The notes under the pieces: model-generated
The model's input: the letters and a program-made list of their open reading frames with translations, nothing else
Databases searched by the model: none
Told to the model about the DNA's origin: nothing
Source of the DNA: Helicobacter ibis
Lineage (GTDB): Bacteria; Campylobacterota; Campylobacteria; Campylobacterales; Helicobacteraceae
Reading direction: 5' to 3'
Assembly: GCF_027859255.1 (NCBI RefSeq)
Contig: NZ_JAQHXR010000002.1
Location: 186,001 to 250,000, forward strand
DNA: 64,000 nucleotides
Position numbers and translations under genes: made by a program
In this document: in pieces, positions 27,371-37,520 of the stretch
How positions within the stretch are numbered: position 1 is the stretch's first letter
Layout: each line of letters begins with the position of its first letter

Positions 27371-28714
27371 CTATCTGCCATGCTTTAAAATATCAGCAAT
27401 CAAAAATGATAGCTCAACAGCTTGATTTGCATTCAATCTAGGATCACATTGTGTATTATAATTAATACCAAGTCCCTCTTCTTTGACAAGACCACCAATG
27501 CATTCTGTAACATCTTCTCCAGTCATTTCTAAATGCACTCCACCAGCATAAGTTCCTACACTTTTATGAATCTCAAAAAAACTCTTCACTTCGCTTAAAA
27601 CATCATCGAAGATTCTAGTTTTATAACCACTATCTGTCTTTATCGTATTTCCATGCATAGGATCAATGCTCCATACAATCTCTCTTCCTTCATTCTTTAT
27701 AGATTCTAGCAGTTTTGGGAATTTCTCTTTTATAGCAACACTGCCCATTCTTACAATAAGATTCAATCTTCCTGCTTCATTATGAGGATTTAAAATATCG
27801 CAAAGCCCTAAAATCTCATCTTTTGTGCAACTTGGACCTATTTTTACACCAAGCGGATTATCAACACCTCTTAAGAACTCCAAATGAGCACCATCTAAAT
27901 TCCTTGTCCTCTCACCTATCCATAGCATATGAGCAGAGCAATCATACCACTTGCCAGTTAGATGATCTTGTCTCGTTAGAGCTTCTTCATAGTTTAGCAG
28001 TAATGCTTCATGTGAGGTAAAAAACTCAATCTGTCTTAATGAAGTTGTATTAGCAGAATCAATTCCACAAGCTTTCATGAAGGATAATGCTTGATTAATC
28101 TTATCTGACATATCTTTGTATTGTAAAAAGTTCTCTCCACGCACAAAATCCAAATTCCACTTGTGAACTTGATTTAAATCAGCCAAACCACCATAGGCAA
28201 ATGCACGAATAATATTTAGTGTTGAGGCTGACTGATGATATGCTTGTAGCATTCTTTGTGGATTTGCTTCCCTTGCTTTAGCATCAAACTCTATATCATT
28301 TATAATATCACCCCTATAACTAGGCAATGAGATTCCATTTATACTCTCACTATCACTAGATCTAGGCTTTGCAAACTGCCCCGCCAAACGACCAACCTTT
28401 ACAATAGGACAACTACCAGCATAGGTTAAAACAACAGCCATTTGCAAAATCACCTTAAACAAATCCCGTATCTTTATAACACTAAAATTAGAAAAACTCT
28501 CTGCACAATCTCCACCTTGTAGTAAGAATGCTTCTCCTTTTGATACTTTTGCTAAATGTTTTTTTAACGATCTTGCCTCACCAGCAAAGATTAATGGTGG
28601 ATATTTACATAATTCTTCTTCTACTTTTTTTAGAAATTCTAAGTCTGAATATTGTGGTTGTTGTAGTGCTACTTTGCTTCGCCAACTATCTATGCTCCAT
28701 TGATTATAAGACAT
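27371..28714 (-). CDS. Class II 3-deoxy-7-phosphoheptulonate synthase
   Basis: A 447-residue class II (plant-type) DAHP synthase, the first step of the shikimate pathway, joining PEP and erythrose 4-phosphate. Typical motifs are [58 protein letters not shown] and the late DPMHGNT and [15 protein letters not shown]. Start ATG 28714 has AGGA upstream and gives [12 protein letters not shown], usual for this family; a 13-codon extension is open but unlikely. A TACAAT -10 lies at 28744-28749. Confidence 0.94.
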   Translation of the reverse strand: MSYNQWSIDSWRSKVALQQPQYSDLEFLKKVEEELCKYPPLIFAGEARSLKKHLAKVSKGEAFLLQGGDCAESFSNFSVIKIRDLFKVILQMAVVLTYAGSCPIVKVGRLAGQFAKPRSSDSESINGISLPSYRGDIINDIEFDAKAREANPQRMLQAYHQSASTLNIIRAFAYGGLADLNQVHKWNLDFVRGENFLQYKDMSDKINQALSFMKACGIDSANTTSLRQIEFFTSHEALLLNYEEALTRQDHLTGKWYDCSAHMLWIGERTRNLDGAHLEFLRGVDNPLGVKIGPSCTKDEILGLCDILNPHNEAGRLNLIVRMGSVAIKEKFPKLLESIKNEGREIVWSIDPMHGNTIKTDSGYKTRIFDDVLSEVKSFFEIHKSVGTYAGGVHLEMTGEDVTECIGGLVKEEGLGINYNTQCDPRLNANQAVELSFLIADILKHGR

Positions 28715-28743
28715 ATTAATTCCTAATTTTTTAATAAGCGTTG

Positions 28744-28749
28744 ATTGTA
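28744..28749 (-). promoter_or_regulatory. -10 element for DAHP synthase
   Basis: Minus strand TTTTGCTACAAT, 29 bases before the start. The same TTTTGCTACAAT occurs before hisC (62647-62652), which supports a real extended -10. Confidence 0.5.
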
Positions 28750-28789
28750 GCAAAATGGAATATAAAATAAAATATAAATTAAAATTATC

Positions 28790-28808
28790 ATAGCATGTAT
28801 AATGCTAT
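28790..28808 (-). terminator. Terminator hairpin after gltA
   Basis: ATAGCAT (28790-28796) and ATGCTAT (28802-28808) form a perfect seven-pair stem with a five-base loop, just downstream of the gltA stop, followed on the minus strand by an AT-rich tract. Confidence 0.55.
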
Positions 28809-28813
28809 AATAA

Positions 28814-30091
28814 TTATTCTCCTAGATATACTTGTCTAGGACGAGTGATTCTTGCATAAGGATTTGTTATGTGTTCTATTGCTTGAGCACACCAACCGGG
28901 CATTCTCCCAATCACAAATATAGGCGTAAATAATTCAACTGGAATCTTTAGTGCTGTTAAAATAATTCCACTATAAAAATCAACATTAGGATACAAATTT
29001 CTCTCTTTAAAGTAATCATCATTCAATGCTACCTCCTCTAGTTTTTCAGCTATTTCACTAAGCCTTGAATCCATCTTAATTCCCTTTTTATCAAGCTCAT
29101 CTTTTAATGCCTTAATAGCCTTTGCTCTAGGGTCATAATTCTTATACACACGATGTCCAAATCCCATAAGTCTAAAAGGATAGTTTTTATCTTTAGCCCT
29201 TTGGATAAATTTATCTACATTATTTACATCACCTATTTCTCTTAATTGATCTAGCACCTTTTCATTTGCACCACCATGAGCTGGACCCCATAGCGCATTT
29301 ATACCTGCTGATATTGCAGCATATGGATGAACACCAGTTGAAGCTACATTTCTAACGGTTGTAGTTGAAGCATTTTGACCATGGTCTGCATGAAGTATAA
29401 ACAACTTATCTAACGCTTCAATTTCTAGTGCAGTAATTTCTTCTTCACCATTTATTGTATATTTTAACCTACCTCCCGGATATGCTCTAAGCATGTATAG
29501 GAAGTTTTCAACATATCCTCTACTAATATCAGGGTAAATAAATGGTGCTCCAACAGAATTTCTATAAGAAAATGCAACCAAAGTAGTAATCTTAGCAATG
29601 ATTCTTCTAGCCATAACTTGATAATCATTTATATCATCTTTACTATCAAAATGAAATGTAGATAATGCAGCAACTGCAGAGCTTAGATTCGCCATTGGGT
29701 GTGCTTTATCAGGGAAGGCACTAAAAATATTTATAAGACCTTCATGCAAAAAAGATCTATGTCTTAACTCTAAATCAAATTCAATAGATTCTTTTTCGTT
29801 TTTTGGTGCTTCCCCAGTTATCAATAACTTTGCCACATCTGTAAATTTATATTTACTTACAACTTCTTCTATTGGCATACCTCTATATAAAAGCTTCCCA
29901 TTTTTACCATCAACATAGCTAATAGTAGATTCACAACCTGCAGTAGAACCATATCCCGGATCGTAAGAGAAGATATTGGTAGTTTCAAAAAGCTTACTAA
30001 AATTAACCGCTTTTGGACCTCTAGTGCAGTCAATTAAATCAAAGTCAAACTTCTCACCAGTTTCATTGTTTATAAGTGTTACCGTTCCCAT
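28814..30091 (-). CDS. gltA: Citrate synthase
   Basis: A 425-residue type II (hexameric, NADH-sensitive type) citrate synthase entering the TCA cycle from oxaloacetate and acetyl-CoA. It has [10 protein letters not shown] at the start, [23 protein letters not shown] with an active-site His, [12 protein letters not shown], and [13 protein letters not shown] with the His of the catalytic triad; [11 protein letters not shown] holds the catalytic Asp. ATG 30091 has AAGGAG upstream. A TACAAT -10 is at 30122-30127 on this strand. Confidence 0.96.
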   Translation of the reverse strand: MGTVTLINNETGEKFDFDLIDCTRGPKAVNFSKLFETTNIFSYDPGYGSTAGCESTISYVDGKNGKLLYRGMPIEEVVSKYKFTDVAKLLITGEAPKNEKESIEFDLELRHRSFLHEGLINIFSAFPDKAHPMANLSSAVAALSTFHFDSKDDINDYQVMARRIIAKITTLVAFSYRNSVGAPFIYPDISRGYVENFLYMLRAYPGGRLKYTINGEEEITALEIEALDKLFILHADHGQNASTTTVRNVASTGVHPYAAISAGINALWGPAHGGANEKVLDQLREIGDVNNVDKFIQRAKDKNYPFRLMGFGHRVYKNYDPRAKAIKALKDELDKKGIKMDSRLSEIAEKLEEVALNDDYFKERNLYPNVDFYSGIILTALKIPVELFTPIFVIGRMPGWCAQAIEHITNPYARITRPRQVYLGE

Positions 30092-30121
30092 AAATACTCC
30101 TTATATAACTATTATGGATTC

Positions 30122-30127
30122 ATTGTA
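30122..30127 (-). promoter_or_regulatory. -10 element for gltA
   Basis: Minus strand TTTGTTACAAT, 30 bases before the gltA ATG. Confidence 0.45.
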
Positions 30128-30204
30128 ACAAACTTTTAATACAAATAGTAAAAAATTTTTTTAATTTTATAATTTTTATTGTTTGGGCTTTTATTTTTTA
30201 CACA

Positions 30205-30720
30205 CTAGTTGTATATAATATCTATATCACTTGTGGGTTTAAACTCGAAAATATGAGGCTCTATGCTACTATCTACTTTTATTTGACTAAATTTTATTTC
30301 AACTTGATTTTTCAAAGAATCTTCAAAAGTAATGGAGTTTAAAATTCCATCTTTAAAAGTTAAATTATATTTCTGTCCCATGATTGTAGATTCATATAGA
30401 TTATCCTTTATTTTTTTAGCACTTTTAATTAAGCTTAAAATGTCCAAATTCTCTTGCAAAGAGCTAATGATTGCTTGTTTTAACCTTGGTTCATAAATAA
30501 TCATTGAATCTCTTTGAATGTATATCTGCTTTATTATAGGACTACTATAATCCCATAACACATAATATGGAGCAAGACTTAATATTCTTCCTTTATAGAC
30601 TATATTATCGCTTTGTGAGTGCAAAATTTGTGTAAATTCCGCCTCAAAACTCTTAATATTTTTAATCTCCCCAAAGATAAAAGTAATGCAAATAAAAAAT
30701 AAAGCAGATATTCTAATCAA
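30205..30720 (-). CDS. lolA: Outer-membrane lipoprotein carrier protein
   Basis: A 171-residue exported protein with a signal peptide ending near FGE. The mature part follows LolA: SFEAEFTQ at the start, YKGRILSLAPYYVLWDYSSP, and the long central strand-rich region that ends in IEPHIFEFKP. It would shuttle lipoproteins across the periplasm. No LolB is expected in this group. It overlaps the upstream YqhA-family gene by four bases. Confidence 0.85.
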   Translation of the reverse strand: MIRISALFFICITFIFGEIKNIKSFEAEFTQILHSQSDNIVYKGRILSLAPYYVLWDYSSPIIKQIYIQRDSMIIYEPRLKQAIISSLQENLDILSLIKSAKKIKDNLYESTIMGQKYNLTFKDGILNSITFEDSLKNQVEIKFSQIKVDSSIEPHIFEFKPTSDIDIIYN

Positions 30721-31259
30721 TGTTTTGAATCCTTATGCAAGAAATATAATCCAACTGCAAGTGCAAGTATGGAAATAGCAAAAAACAGCATATCTTGTGT
30801 GCTTTTCATTCCCATGTTTAATACTTTAGAAAAGAATGCCACAATTAAAGCCATAACAATCACCTTTGCTAACTTATCTTTTAATTGATCTAAAGTATGA
30901 ATCTCTAAAACTTTTGAATTACTATCATCTTTTATTTGAATCTTACAAATAAATAACTCATATAAACCAAATGCAAAGATTAGTAGCACAACCGCTATAA
31001 GATATAAATCAACCGCCATGATGATTGTATTTAACAAAATGTTATGTATATCAGCACCATCTCCTAATACACCACTATAATACAAAAATGTATCCTTAGC
31101 CGCCTTTATAATATCTATACTAGCAACTATAAAAAGCAACACCGAACCAACAAGTGATAATACAACTGCTAAAATGATAAATAATCTAGCATTCCACATT
31201 AGTTTTTCAAAGATTCTTCTTATAAGCTCCAAAATACTTCCTTTCACAATAAAAGGCAA
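30717..31259 (-). CDS. YqhA/UPF0114-family membrane protein
   Basis: A 180-residue membrane protein with three to four hydrophobic segments (about 22-50, 75-105, 130-150, 155-172). The layout and sequence, including the N-terminal FEKLMWNARLFIILAVVLSL and the middle NTIIMAVDLYLIAVVLLIFAFG, fit the UPF0114/YqhA family. Its function is unknown. It is translationally coupled to lolA. Confidence 0.82.
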   Translation of the reverse strand: MPFIVKGSILELIRRIFEKLMWNARLFIILAVVLSLVGSVLLFIVASIDIIKAAKDTFLYYSGVLGDGADIHNILLNTIIMAVDLYLIAVVLLIFAFGLYELFICKIQIKDDSNSKVLEIHTLDQLKDKLAKVIVMALIVAFFSKVLNMGMKSTQDMLFFAISILALAVGLYFLHKDSKH

Positions 31260-31274
31260 AATTATATCTAAAAA

Positions 31275-32160
31275 TTACATATTAAGACAGATATATTTTA
31301 ACTCCATATATTCATCAATTCCATATTTAGATCCTTCTCTGCCAAACCCACTATGCTTAATATCTCCAAAATGTGCTACTTCATTTGATATAAGCCCAGT
31401 ATTTATACCAACCATACCATATTCTAAGCCTTCAGCCATTCTCCATTACCTTTTATAATCATTTGTAAAAACATAAGAAGCAAGTCCATATTTAGTATCA
31501 TTTGCCCTGCTAAGTACTTCCTCTTCTGTATCAAATTTAAAAATATGTGCAATAGGATCAAATGTTTCTTCTTGAGCAACTATCATTTCATCACTTACAT
31601 CACCTAGCAATGTAGGACCAAAAAGTCCCGCCAAATTCATGCTCAATCCAACATAGATTCTGCTTCGTGCATAAATTCTATTTGCACAAATACAAGTCTG
31701 ACCACTATTTCTAAATTTTGTGAGCATTGTTTATATAATTTCATACCAACTTCACTAGTTCCAGTAAAGCTAAGCTTTCTAACTATATCACTCTTGCATA
31801 AGACTTCACAAATCTCACTTGAATCTCCATTCACAACAACAAATAATTCTCTACTAAATCCAGCACCACCTCTCCAAAAGATTCATTTAATGGCTTACCT
31901 TGTTCCTTTGTCATTAATTCTGCTAAAAATTCTTTATTCTTAATTATTAACTCATAAAATCTATAAAGCAAATCACTTCTATGTTCTACTAGAGATTTAG
32001 CATATTCAATCTGTGCTTTTTTAGAATCTAAAATTATTTGTTCTAACTCTTGCTTGTTTATCTTTTAAACATAGGCGATTATTTCATTAGTGGCTGGATT
32101 ATTCACAGCAAAATAACCATGAACATCATTGCGCGATACATATCTTTGCAAAATATTCAT
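31275..32160 (-). pseudogene. Decayed NAD(P)-dependent aldehyde dehydrogenase (succinate-semialdehyde type)
   Basis: A GabD-like aldehyde dehydrogenase broken in several ways. Read from ATG 32160, it gives the ALDH N-terminus but hits an in-frame TAA at 32065-32067. Later pieces are recognisable: AELMTKEQGKPLNES, RKLSFTGTSEVG, then [13 protein letters not shown] with the catalytic Cys, EETFDPIA, and [11 protein letters not shown]. The glutamate-containing ELGG region is missing, and about 55 residues are gone before the GPTLLGDV part. A second TAA at 31446-31448 cuts the last 57 codons. This is the window's only long stretch without an intact gene. Confidence 0.9.
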
Positions 32161-32186
32161 AAAAATACCCTCCACAAAAAGCATTT

Positions 32187-32221
32187 CTATAAAAACTAAT
32201 CAACCCAAAAAGGGTTGATTA
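32187..32221 (-). terminator. Rho-independent terminator after dcuA
   Basis: TAATCAACCC (32197-32206), an AAAAA loop and GGGTTGATTA (32212-32221) make a perfect ten-pair stem, followed on the minus strand by GTTTTTATAG. It abuts the dcuA stop codon. Confidence 0.85.
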
Positions 32222-33556
32222 TTAAATAAATGATACTACCAAGAATCCTAAAGCAACGGCAATAGTAATTGAAACTACACCCGGTATAAAGAATGCATGA
32301 TTGAATATAAACTTTCCAATTCTTGTTGTTCCAGTATCGTCCATTTGTACCGCACCTAGCAATGTAGGATAAGTTGGAAGCACAAAAAGAGCTGAAACTG
32401 CAGCAAAGCAAGCAACAAGCATATAAGAATCTCCAGGATTTGTAGCACTAATTCCTAATGCTGAAATAATAACCGGAGTAATAGCTTTTGCAGTTGCAGC
32501 TTGAGAGTATAAAAGCATACTAGCAAAGAAAAATGCAACAGCAAGCATTGCAGGAGTTTGCTTAACCCACTCACCTGCTACTTCCTTAATAGCAGCTTCA
32601 TGTCCAGCAACAAATGTATTTCCAAGCCACGCAACACCAAAAACACACACACAAGCTGTCATACCAGATTTAAATACACTTGTATCTAAGATCTTGCCCG
32701 GCTCAACTTTACATACCCATGTAATTAAAAGTGCAGCAGTTAAAAGAAAACTCATAATAGCAGCATCTCTAGGGATAATCACAGGATCAATCCATTTAAT
32801 ATTATTAGAAATTGCAGTAGCATAAAGCACAACACAAAGCACTGTAACTAAAAAGATTCCAACAGATAACTTAGCACCAGGCTTATCTTCAGCATTTAAA
32901 ACATCACCTGCATCTTTTACAAGTCCTTTTGCTAATCTTTCTTGATATACTGGATCTTTACTTAAATCAAGAGGAGTAATTACACTAACAATAAAAGCTG
33001 TAACCATACAAGCAACAAAGGTAGTTACAATCCATATACCAATTAAAGTAGGATAATTCCAACCTAAAGGCTCTAAAACACCAGTCATATAAACAACTGC
33101 CGCAGATACTGGAGAAGCTGTAATTCCAATTTGCGAAGAAACAACCATTAGTGACAACGGGGCACTAGGTTTTATATTTTGCGATTTTGCAACATCTACT
33201 ACAACAGGCATTAGCGAAAATACAGCATTCCCAGTCCCAGCTAAAATAGTAAGCAACCAACCACAAGCTGGGGAAAGATAATTGATATATTTTGGGTGTG
33301 TACGAAGTAGTTTTTCTGTAACCCTAACCATATAGTCTAGCCCACCTGCTTGTTGCATAGCCGAAATTGCAGCAATAGCAGCAGCAATAATTAAAATAAC
33401 ATCCCATGGTATATTCCCAGGCTTCATTCCTAATAAAAGTCCAAGAACAACAACACCCAAACCACCTGCATATCCTATAGCTATACCGCCAAGTCGAATA
33501 CCAATAAAAATGGAACCCAAAAATACGATCAGTTGTAAAATAATCATTATATCCAT
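32222..33556 (-). CDS. dcuA: Anaerobic C4-dicarboxylate transporter
   Basis: A 444-residue membrane protein of the DcuA/DcuB family with about ten to twelve helices. It exchanges aspartate or fumarate for succinate during fumarate respiration. Recognisable are LGGIAIGYAGGLGVVVLG, ACGWLLTILAGTGNAVFSLMPVV and SQIGITASPVSAAV. It is downstream of aspA by 23 bases and ends in a strong terminator, so aspA-dcuA is an operon. DcuA is favoured over DcuB by the aspA linkage. Confidence 0.93.
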   Translation of the reverse strand: MDIMIILQLIVFLGSIFIGIRLGGIAIGYAGGLGVVVLGLLLGMKPGNIPWDVILIIAAAIAAISAMQQAGGLDYMVRVTEKLLRTHPKYINYLSPACGWLLTILAGTGNAVFSLMPVVVDVAKSQNIKPSAPLSLMVVSSQIGITASPVSAAVVYMTGVLEPLGWNYPTLIGIWIVTTFVACMVTAFIVSVITPLDLSKDPVYQERLAKGLVKDAGDVLNAEDKPGAKLSVGIFLVTVLCVVLYATAISNNIKWIDPVIIPRDAAIMSFLLTAALLITWVCKVEPGKILDTSVFKSGMTACVCVFGVAWLGNTFVAGHEAAIKEVAGEWVKQTPAMLAVAFFFASMLLYSQAATAKAITPVIISALGISATNPGDSYMLVACFAAVSALFVLPTYPTLLGAVQMDDTGTTRIGKFIFNHAFFIPGVVSITIAVALGFLVVSFI

Positions 33557-33579
33557 AAAATCCCCCTCAACTTAAAGAC

Positions 33580-34992
33580 TTAATCTTTTCTTTTTTCTGT
33601 CATTTGAGGATTTAGCATGTTTTTAGGATCTAAAATCTTATCGATTTCTTCTTTTGGCAAATATCCTCTAGCAAGACATATCTCACCTACTGACTTGCCA
33701 GTTTCTAATGCTTCTTTTGCAATGCTTGCAGATTTTTCATAACCTAAAACAGGATTAAATGCAGTAACAATACCAATAGAATTTAATACTGATTGTTTGC
33801 AAGCTTCTGCATTAGCTGTTAAATGCTTGATAGCCTTTTGCGCTAGAGTTTTCATGGCATTTTCTAACACTATAATAGAATTAAAGAGCGCATAGGCAAT
33901 TCCCGGTTCAAACGCATTTAATTCAAACTCTCCTCTTTCAGAGCAAAGCATAATAGTTACATCATTTCCAATTACTTCATAGCAAGCCTCGCCTACTGCT
34001 TCACAAATCACTGGATTTACTTTTCCTGGCATAATAGAACTTCCAGGTTGCATTTTAGGAAGATTTATCTCACCTAAACCACATCTAGGACCTGAATTCA
34101 TAAGCCTTAAGTCATTTGCAATTTTTGATAGTCTAACTGCAGCAGTCTTTAATGCACCACTTACTGCTACAAAATCTGCTGTATCTTGAGTAGCTGCTAT
34201 TAGATCTTCTGCGGGTTTAAAATCTACACCTGTAATTTCTTTCATTCTTTTTTCTACAATTACTTTATAATTTGGGTGGCAGTTAATCCCTGTCCCAATG
34301 GCGGTAGCACCTAGATTTAGTGTTTCCATAACGCTTCTTGCATACTTAATCTTTTCAATATCACTCTTAATATAACTTGCAAATGCATTAAATGTATTTC
34401 CCAAAGTTGTAGGAACTGCATCTTCAAGCTCTGTTCTACCCATTTTAATGATATCTTTGTATTCTTTTGCCTTAATTAAAAGCTCATCTTTTAATTCTTC
34501 CATAGCTTTTAGTAAATCACCCAATTTTGCATGAGTTGCCACTTTAATCGAGCTAGGATATGTATCATTTGTAGATTGCCCTAAGTTTGTATGATCATTT
34601 GGGTGCAAATATTGATATTCTCCCTTTTTATGACCCATGCTTTCTAACGCTATGTTTGTTAAAACTTCATTAACATTCATATTAGTTGAAGTTCCAGCAC
34701 CACCTTGAATCATATCCACAACAAACTGATCAATAAATTCACCAGCAATTAATCTATCACAAGCTTTTGCTAACGCATCAGCCTTATCTGCATCTAACAC
34801 TCCAACTTCCTTGTTCGCTAAAGCTGCTGCTTTTTTAACTTGTGCAAAAGCCTTTATAAAAAATGGATAATGCTTTAATCTCCTACCGCTCATATGGAAA
34901 TTTTCTAATGCTCTAAAGGTTTGAACACCATAATAAACATCATCAGAAATCTCTAACTCACCAATGAAATCATGTTCTTTTCTCGTCCCCAT
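33580..34992 (-). CDS. aspA: Aspartate ammonia-lyase
   Basis: AspA converts aspartate to fumarate and ammonia, feeding fumarate reduction. 470 residues, with the fumarase/aspartase signature GSSIMPGKVNP, GGAGTSTNMNVNEVL, TNDTYPSSIK and TELEDAVPTTLG. It lies upstream of dcuA in one operon, forming an aspartate-import, fumarate-respiration module. No -10 element stands out in the 100 bases before it. Confidence 0.96.
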   Translation of the reverse strand: MGTRKEHDFIGELEISDDVYYGVQTFRALENFHMSGRRLKHYPFFIKAFAQVKKAAALANKEVGVLDADKADALAKACDRLIAGEFIDQFVVDMIQGGAGTSTNMNVNEVLTNIALESMGHKKGEYQYLHPNDHTNLGQSTNDTYPSSIKVATHAKLGDLLKAMEELKDELLIKAKEYKDIIKMGRTELEDAVPTTLGNTFNAFASYIKSDIEKIKYARSVMETLNLGATAIGTGINCHPNYKVIVEKRMKEITGVDFKPAEDLIAATQDTADFVAVSGALKTAAVRLSKIANDLRLMNSGPRCGLGEINLPKMQPGSSIMPGKVNPVICEAVGEACYEVIGNDVTIMLCSERGEFELNAFEPGIAYALFNSIIVLENAMKTLAQKAIKHLTANAEACKQSVLNSIGIVTAFNPVLGYEKSASIAKEALETGKSVGEICLARGYLPKEEIDKILDPKNMLNPQMTEKRKD

Positions 34993-35093
34993 AACGACTC
35001 CTAAAACTTTAATTACACCTTTAATTTAAGGATTTGATAATACTACTCCTAATAACTTTAATATATTATTAAAAAAATAAATAATTTCTACTT

Positions 35094-36455
35094 CTAAACT
35101 TCATTCCTCAATACCCCTTTTTTGCATTCATACAATATAACTAAGACAACAACAAAACAAGCACATAAATTACCAAGCGGATAAGAATACATAACACCAA
35201 CAAAGCCAAATATTTTAGGCAATATAAGTGCAAAAATGAGTGCAAAAATCAAAGTATAAGATAGCGTAATAATTAAAGACCCAAGAGTTCGCTGGATAGA
35301 TTGAAAGAAAATGGCACTCACCATATTGATACCCAATAAAATATACGACATGAAATAAATCATCATAGAATCTCGTATATCATAAAATAAGCTAGAATCC
35401 CTAGCATTTATATTCTCTTGTAAAAACAAAGGAATAATGTAAGGACTAAAATAATAAGATAATCCATACATAAAAACACCAACAAAAAAGCCAAATATAA
35501 TGCCAAATGTAAATACACTTCTAACCCTATCTATCAATTTTGCACCATAATTATAACTAGCAATTGGCTGAATCCCTTGAGCAACTGATAGCAAAATAGT
35601 AAATGGAATAATTCCAACATACATAAGCACACTATAAATAGATAATCCCCTATCCCCAGAAATACCACCTATAATATGATTAAAAAGTAGCATCATAATA
35701 CTTACACTAATTTCAGCACTACTTTGTGGAATCCCATTTTTAGTAGCCATCAAAATCGCATAAATATCAAAAGCTCTAATTAAATATAAATCACCCCTTT
35801 TTCTTAAAAAATGCTGCAATAATATAAGCATACCTATTCCATGCCCCATAACAGTAGCCAATGCACTCCCACTAAGTCCCCAGTCAAACACAAATATAAA
35901 TAGATAATTTAAAACCACATTCATTACTGCACCAACGAGCATAGCAACCATAGCCAAGATAGGCTGTCTATCATTTATAGCAAATGTATCAAGAATTGGG
36001 TGCAAAACTATAATAAAAGCACCCAAATAAATAATCTCTGTGTATTCCTTAACAAGAGGTAATAGCGTCTCACTAGCACCTAGATAAAGAGAAATTGAAT
36101 CTGAATAATAAAAGAGTAAGATTCCACCAACAACACTACTAATAGCTGCAAAATAAAAAACGGAACTAAATATGATCCTCGCCCTAAAAGCTTTGCCTTT
36201 ACCCAAAAAATAAGAGCTCATAGCAGCAGCACCAATTCCAAACAATAACTCAAATGCAATAAGCACTGGAAAAATAGGCCAAGCAAGTCCAATTGCCGCT
36301 AGTGCATTTTCTCCGAGCTTTTTACCTACAAAGATTCCATCTATTGTAGAATATGTTGATAATGCAAGCATAGCAACCAAAGAAGGCAAAAAATAAGAAA
36401 AAAATAGTCGAATTACTGAATCTGATTTTAAATTTAATTTTGCATTGCTAACCAT
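35094..36455 (-). CDS. MATE-family multidrug/metabolite exporter
   Basis: A 453-residue membrane protein with twelve predicted helices in two homologous halves: SYFLPSLVAMLALSTYSTID in the first and IPQSSAEISVSIMMLLFNHI in the second. MATE proteins use Na+ or H+ gradients to export cationic compounds. ATG 36455 is preceded by GGGGGAT at a suitable distance; an in-frame TTG five codons upstream is less likely. Its substrate cannot be assigned. Confidence 0.9.
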   Translation of the reverse strand: MVSNAKLNLKSDSVIRLFFSYFLPSLVAMLALSTYSTIDGIFVGKKLGENALAAIGLAWPIFPVLIAFELLFGIGAAAMSSYFLGKGKAFRARIIFSSVFYFAAISSVVGGILLFYYSDSISLYLGASETLLPLVKEYTEIIYLGAFIIVLHPILDTFAINDRQPILAMVAMLVGAVMNVVLNYLFIFVFDWGLSGSALATVMGHGIGMLILLQHFLRKRGDLYLIRAFDIYAILMATKNGIPQSSAEISVSIMMLLFNHIIGGISGDRGLSIYSVLMYVGIIPFTILLSVAQGIQPIASYNYGAKLIDRVRSVFTFGIIFGFFVGVFMYGLSYYFSPYIIPLFLQENINARDSSLFYDIRDSMMIYFMSYILLGINMVSAIFFQSIQRTLGSLIITLSYTLIFALIFALILPKIFGFVGVMYSYPLGNLCACFVVVLVILYECKKGVLRNEV

Positions 36456-36488
36456 ACAAAAATCCCCCAAAATTATACAAAGCCTGCG

Positions 36489-36494
36489 ATTCTA
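36489..36494 (-). promoter_or_regulatory. -10-like element for the MATE gene
   Basis: Minus strand GTTAGAATCGC contains TAGAAT 33 bases before the start. A similar TAGAATCGC occurs before ugd. It overlaps the last codons of hemD. Confidence 0.3.
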
Positions 36495-37166
36495 ACATAA
36501 ATCATTTTTTGCGTATTTTAAGGATTCTTCTATGCTTATACTAGGTGAGATTATTATATTTGCGTTATGCAATCTACTTTGTGCAAATTCATAAGTAGTC
36601 TTGCCAATACATAGAGCAATATAGCTACTATGCCAATTATAATTAAACAAAAATGCCTCTACACCAGAAGGTGAGCTAAAAAATATGACACTATTTTTAT
36701 CTAGTTTAACTTTATCTTCTAAAATAACAAAAGAAGTTTCATACAATACAGATTCAACTATATTTATGCCATTATCTCTTAGTGTTTCATATAAATTTGA
36801 TGCCACCTTTTTAGCCCTTATAAAAAGTGGATTTTTATTTTTTAAAATACCAACCAATTCAAATGCAAACTCATCTCCATAAGGGCTTTTAGATACATAA
36901 TAAGGCTTTATTTGTAACCTCTCTAACTCTCTTTTAGACGCATTTCCCAAACAATATGTCGGAATCTTTGCCCATTTTGTATGATTTATTTGAGCTTCTA
37001 AAGATAAAACAGAATTTTTCGAAGTAAAAATCAAACTATCACAATACAACAACTTATCTTCTAGTCTTGTATCAATAATAACTTGTATATCAAGTAATCT
37101 TAGTGGAGTTGCTAAGCTATCATAGGGGGATGAATCTTGTTTTGTGATATAATAAACCATTTTCAT
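36492..37166 (-). CDS. hemD: Uroporphyrinogen-III synthase
   Basis: A 224-residue HemD-type protein, which closes and inverts ring D of hydroxymethylbilane in heme synthesis. HemD sequences are weakly conserved, but SLIFTSKNSV near the N-terminal domain end, IFFSSPSGVEAFL and the following CIGKTTYEFA fit the family's two-domain pattern. The start could be the first Met or Met-3 (MKMVYY). It is the upstream gene of the MATE exporter, 36 bases away. Confidence 0.82.
   Translation of the reverse strand: MKMVYYITKQDSSPYDSLATPLRLLDIQVIIDTRLEDKLLYCDSLIFTSKNSVLSLEAQINHTKWAKIPTYCLGNASKRELERLQIKPYYVSKSPYGDEFAFELVGILKNKNPLFIRAKKVASNLYETLRDNGINIVESVLYETSFVILEDKVKLDKNSVIFFSSPSGVEAFLFNYNWHSSYIALCIGKTTYEFAQSRLHNANIIISPSISIEESLKYAKNDLC
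37148..37153 (+). promoter_or_regulatory. -10 element for the rhodanese gene
   Basis: TATAAT in GTGATATAATAAACC, inside the 5' end of divergent hemD and 37 bases before the rhodanese ATG. Confidence 0.45.
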
Positions 37167-37190
37167 AAATAAAATTGTATCAACTTTTAG

Positions 37191-37520
37191 ATGAGAATTA
37201 AAATGTATATGAAAAACAAAAGCAAAGCAAACAAAATAACAAACAATGAAAATATCGATGAATATATAAAAATCGACATAAGAGCTAGAGGATACTATCT
37301 AATAAGCCATGTAAAAGATTCAATAAACATAAGCGATCTCAAAAGAATAAGCTTCATAGCAGAAGAAAATAAAGATAAAAAACTGCTTCTTTATTGCCAT
37401 AGTGGTGCTACTGCAGCTGAATTTGGTGATAAACTAGTAGAGCTAGGATATAACAATATTTACTATTATGATGATAATTATTTTAATATGCCAGATTCAT
37501 GGATTGTTAAAAATAGTTAA
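37191..37520 (+). CDS. Single-domain rhodanese-like protein
   Basis: A 109-residue cytoplasmic sulfurtransferase-type protein. The motif IDIRARGYYLISHVKDSINIS opens the domain and the active-site loop is YCHSGATAAEFG, with the catalytic Cys. Length fits one rhodanese module only. The start is uncertain among ATG 37191, 37203 and 37209, since none has a clear Shine-Dalgarno. Its sulfur acceptor is unknown. Convergent with the LysE-type gene, overlapping by 14 bases. Confidence 0.78.
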   Translation: MRIKMYMKNKSKANKITNNENIDEYIKIDIRARGYYLISHVKDSINISDLKRISFIAEENKDKKLLLYCHSGATAAEFGDKLVELGYNNIYYYDDNYFNMPDSWIVKNS

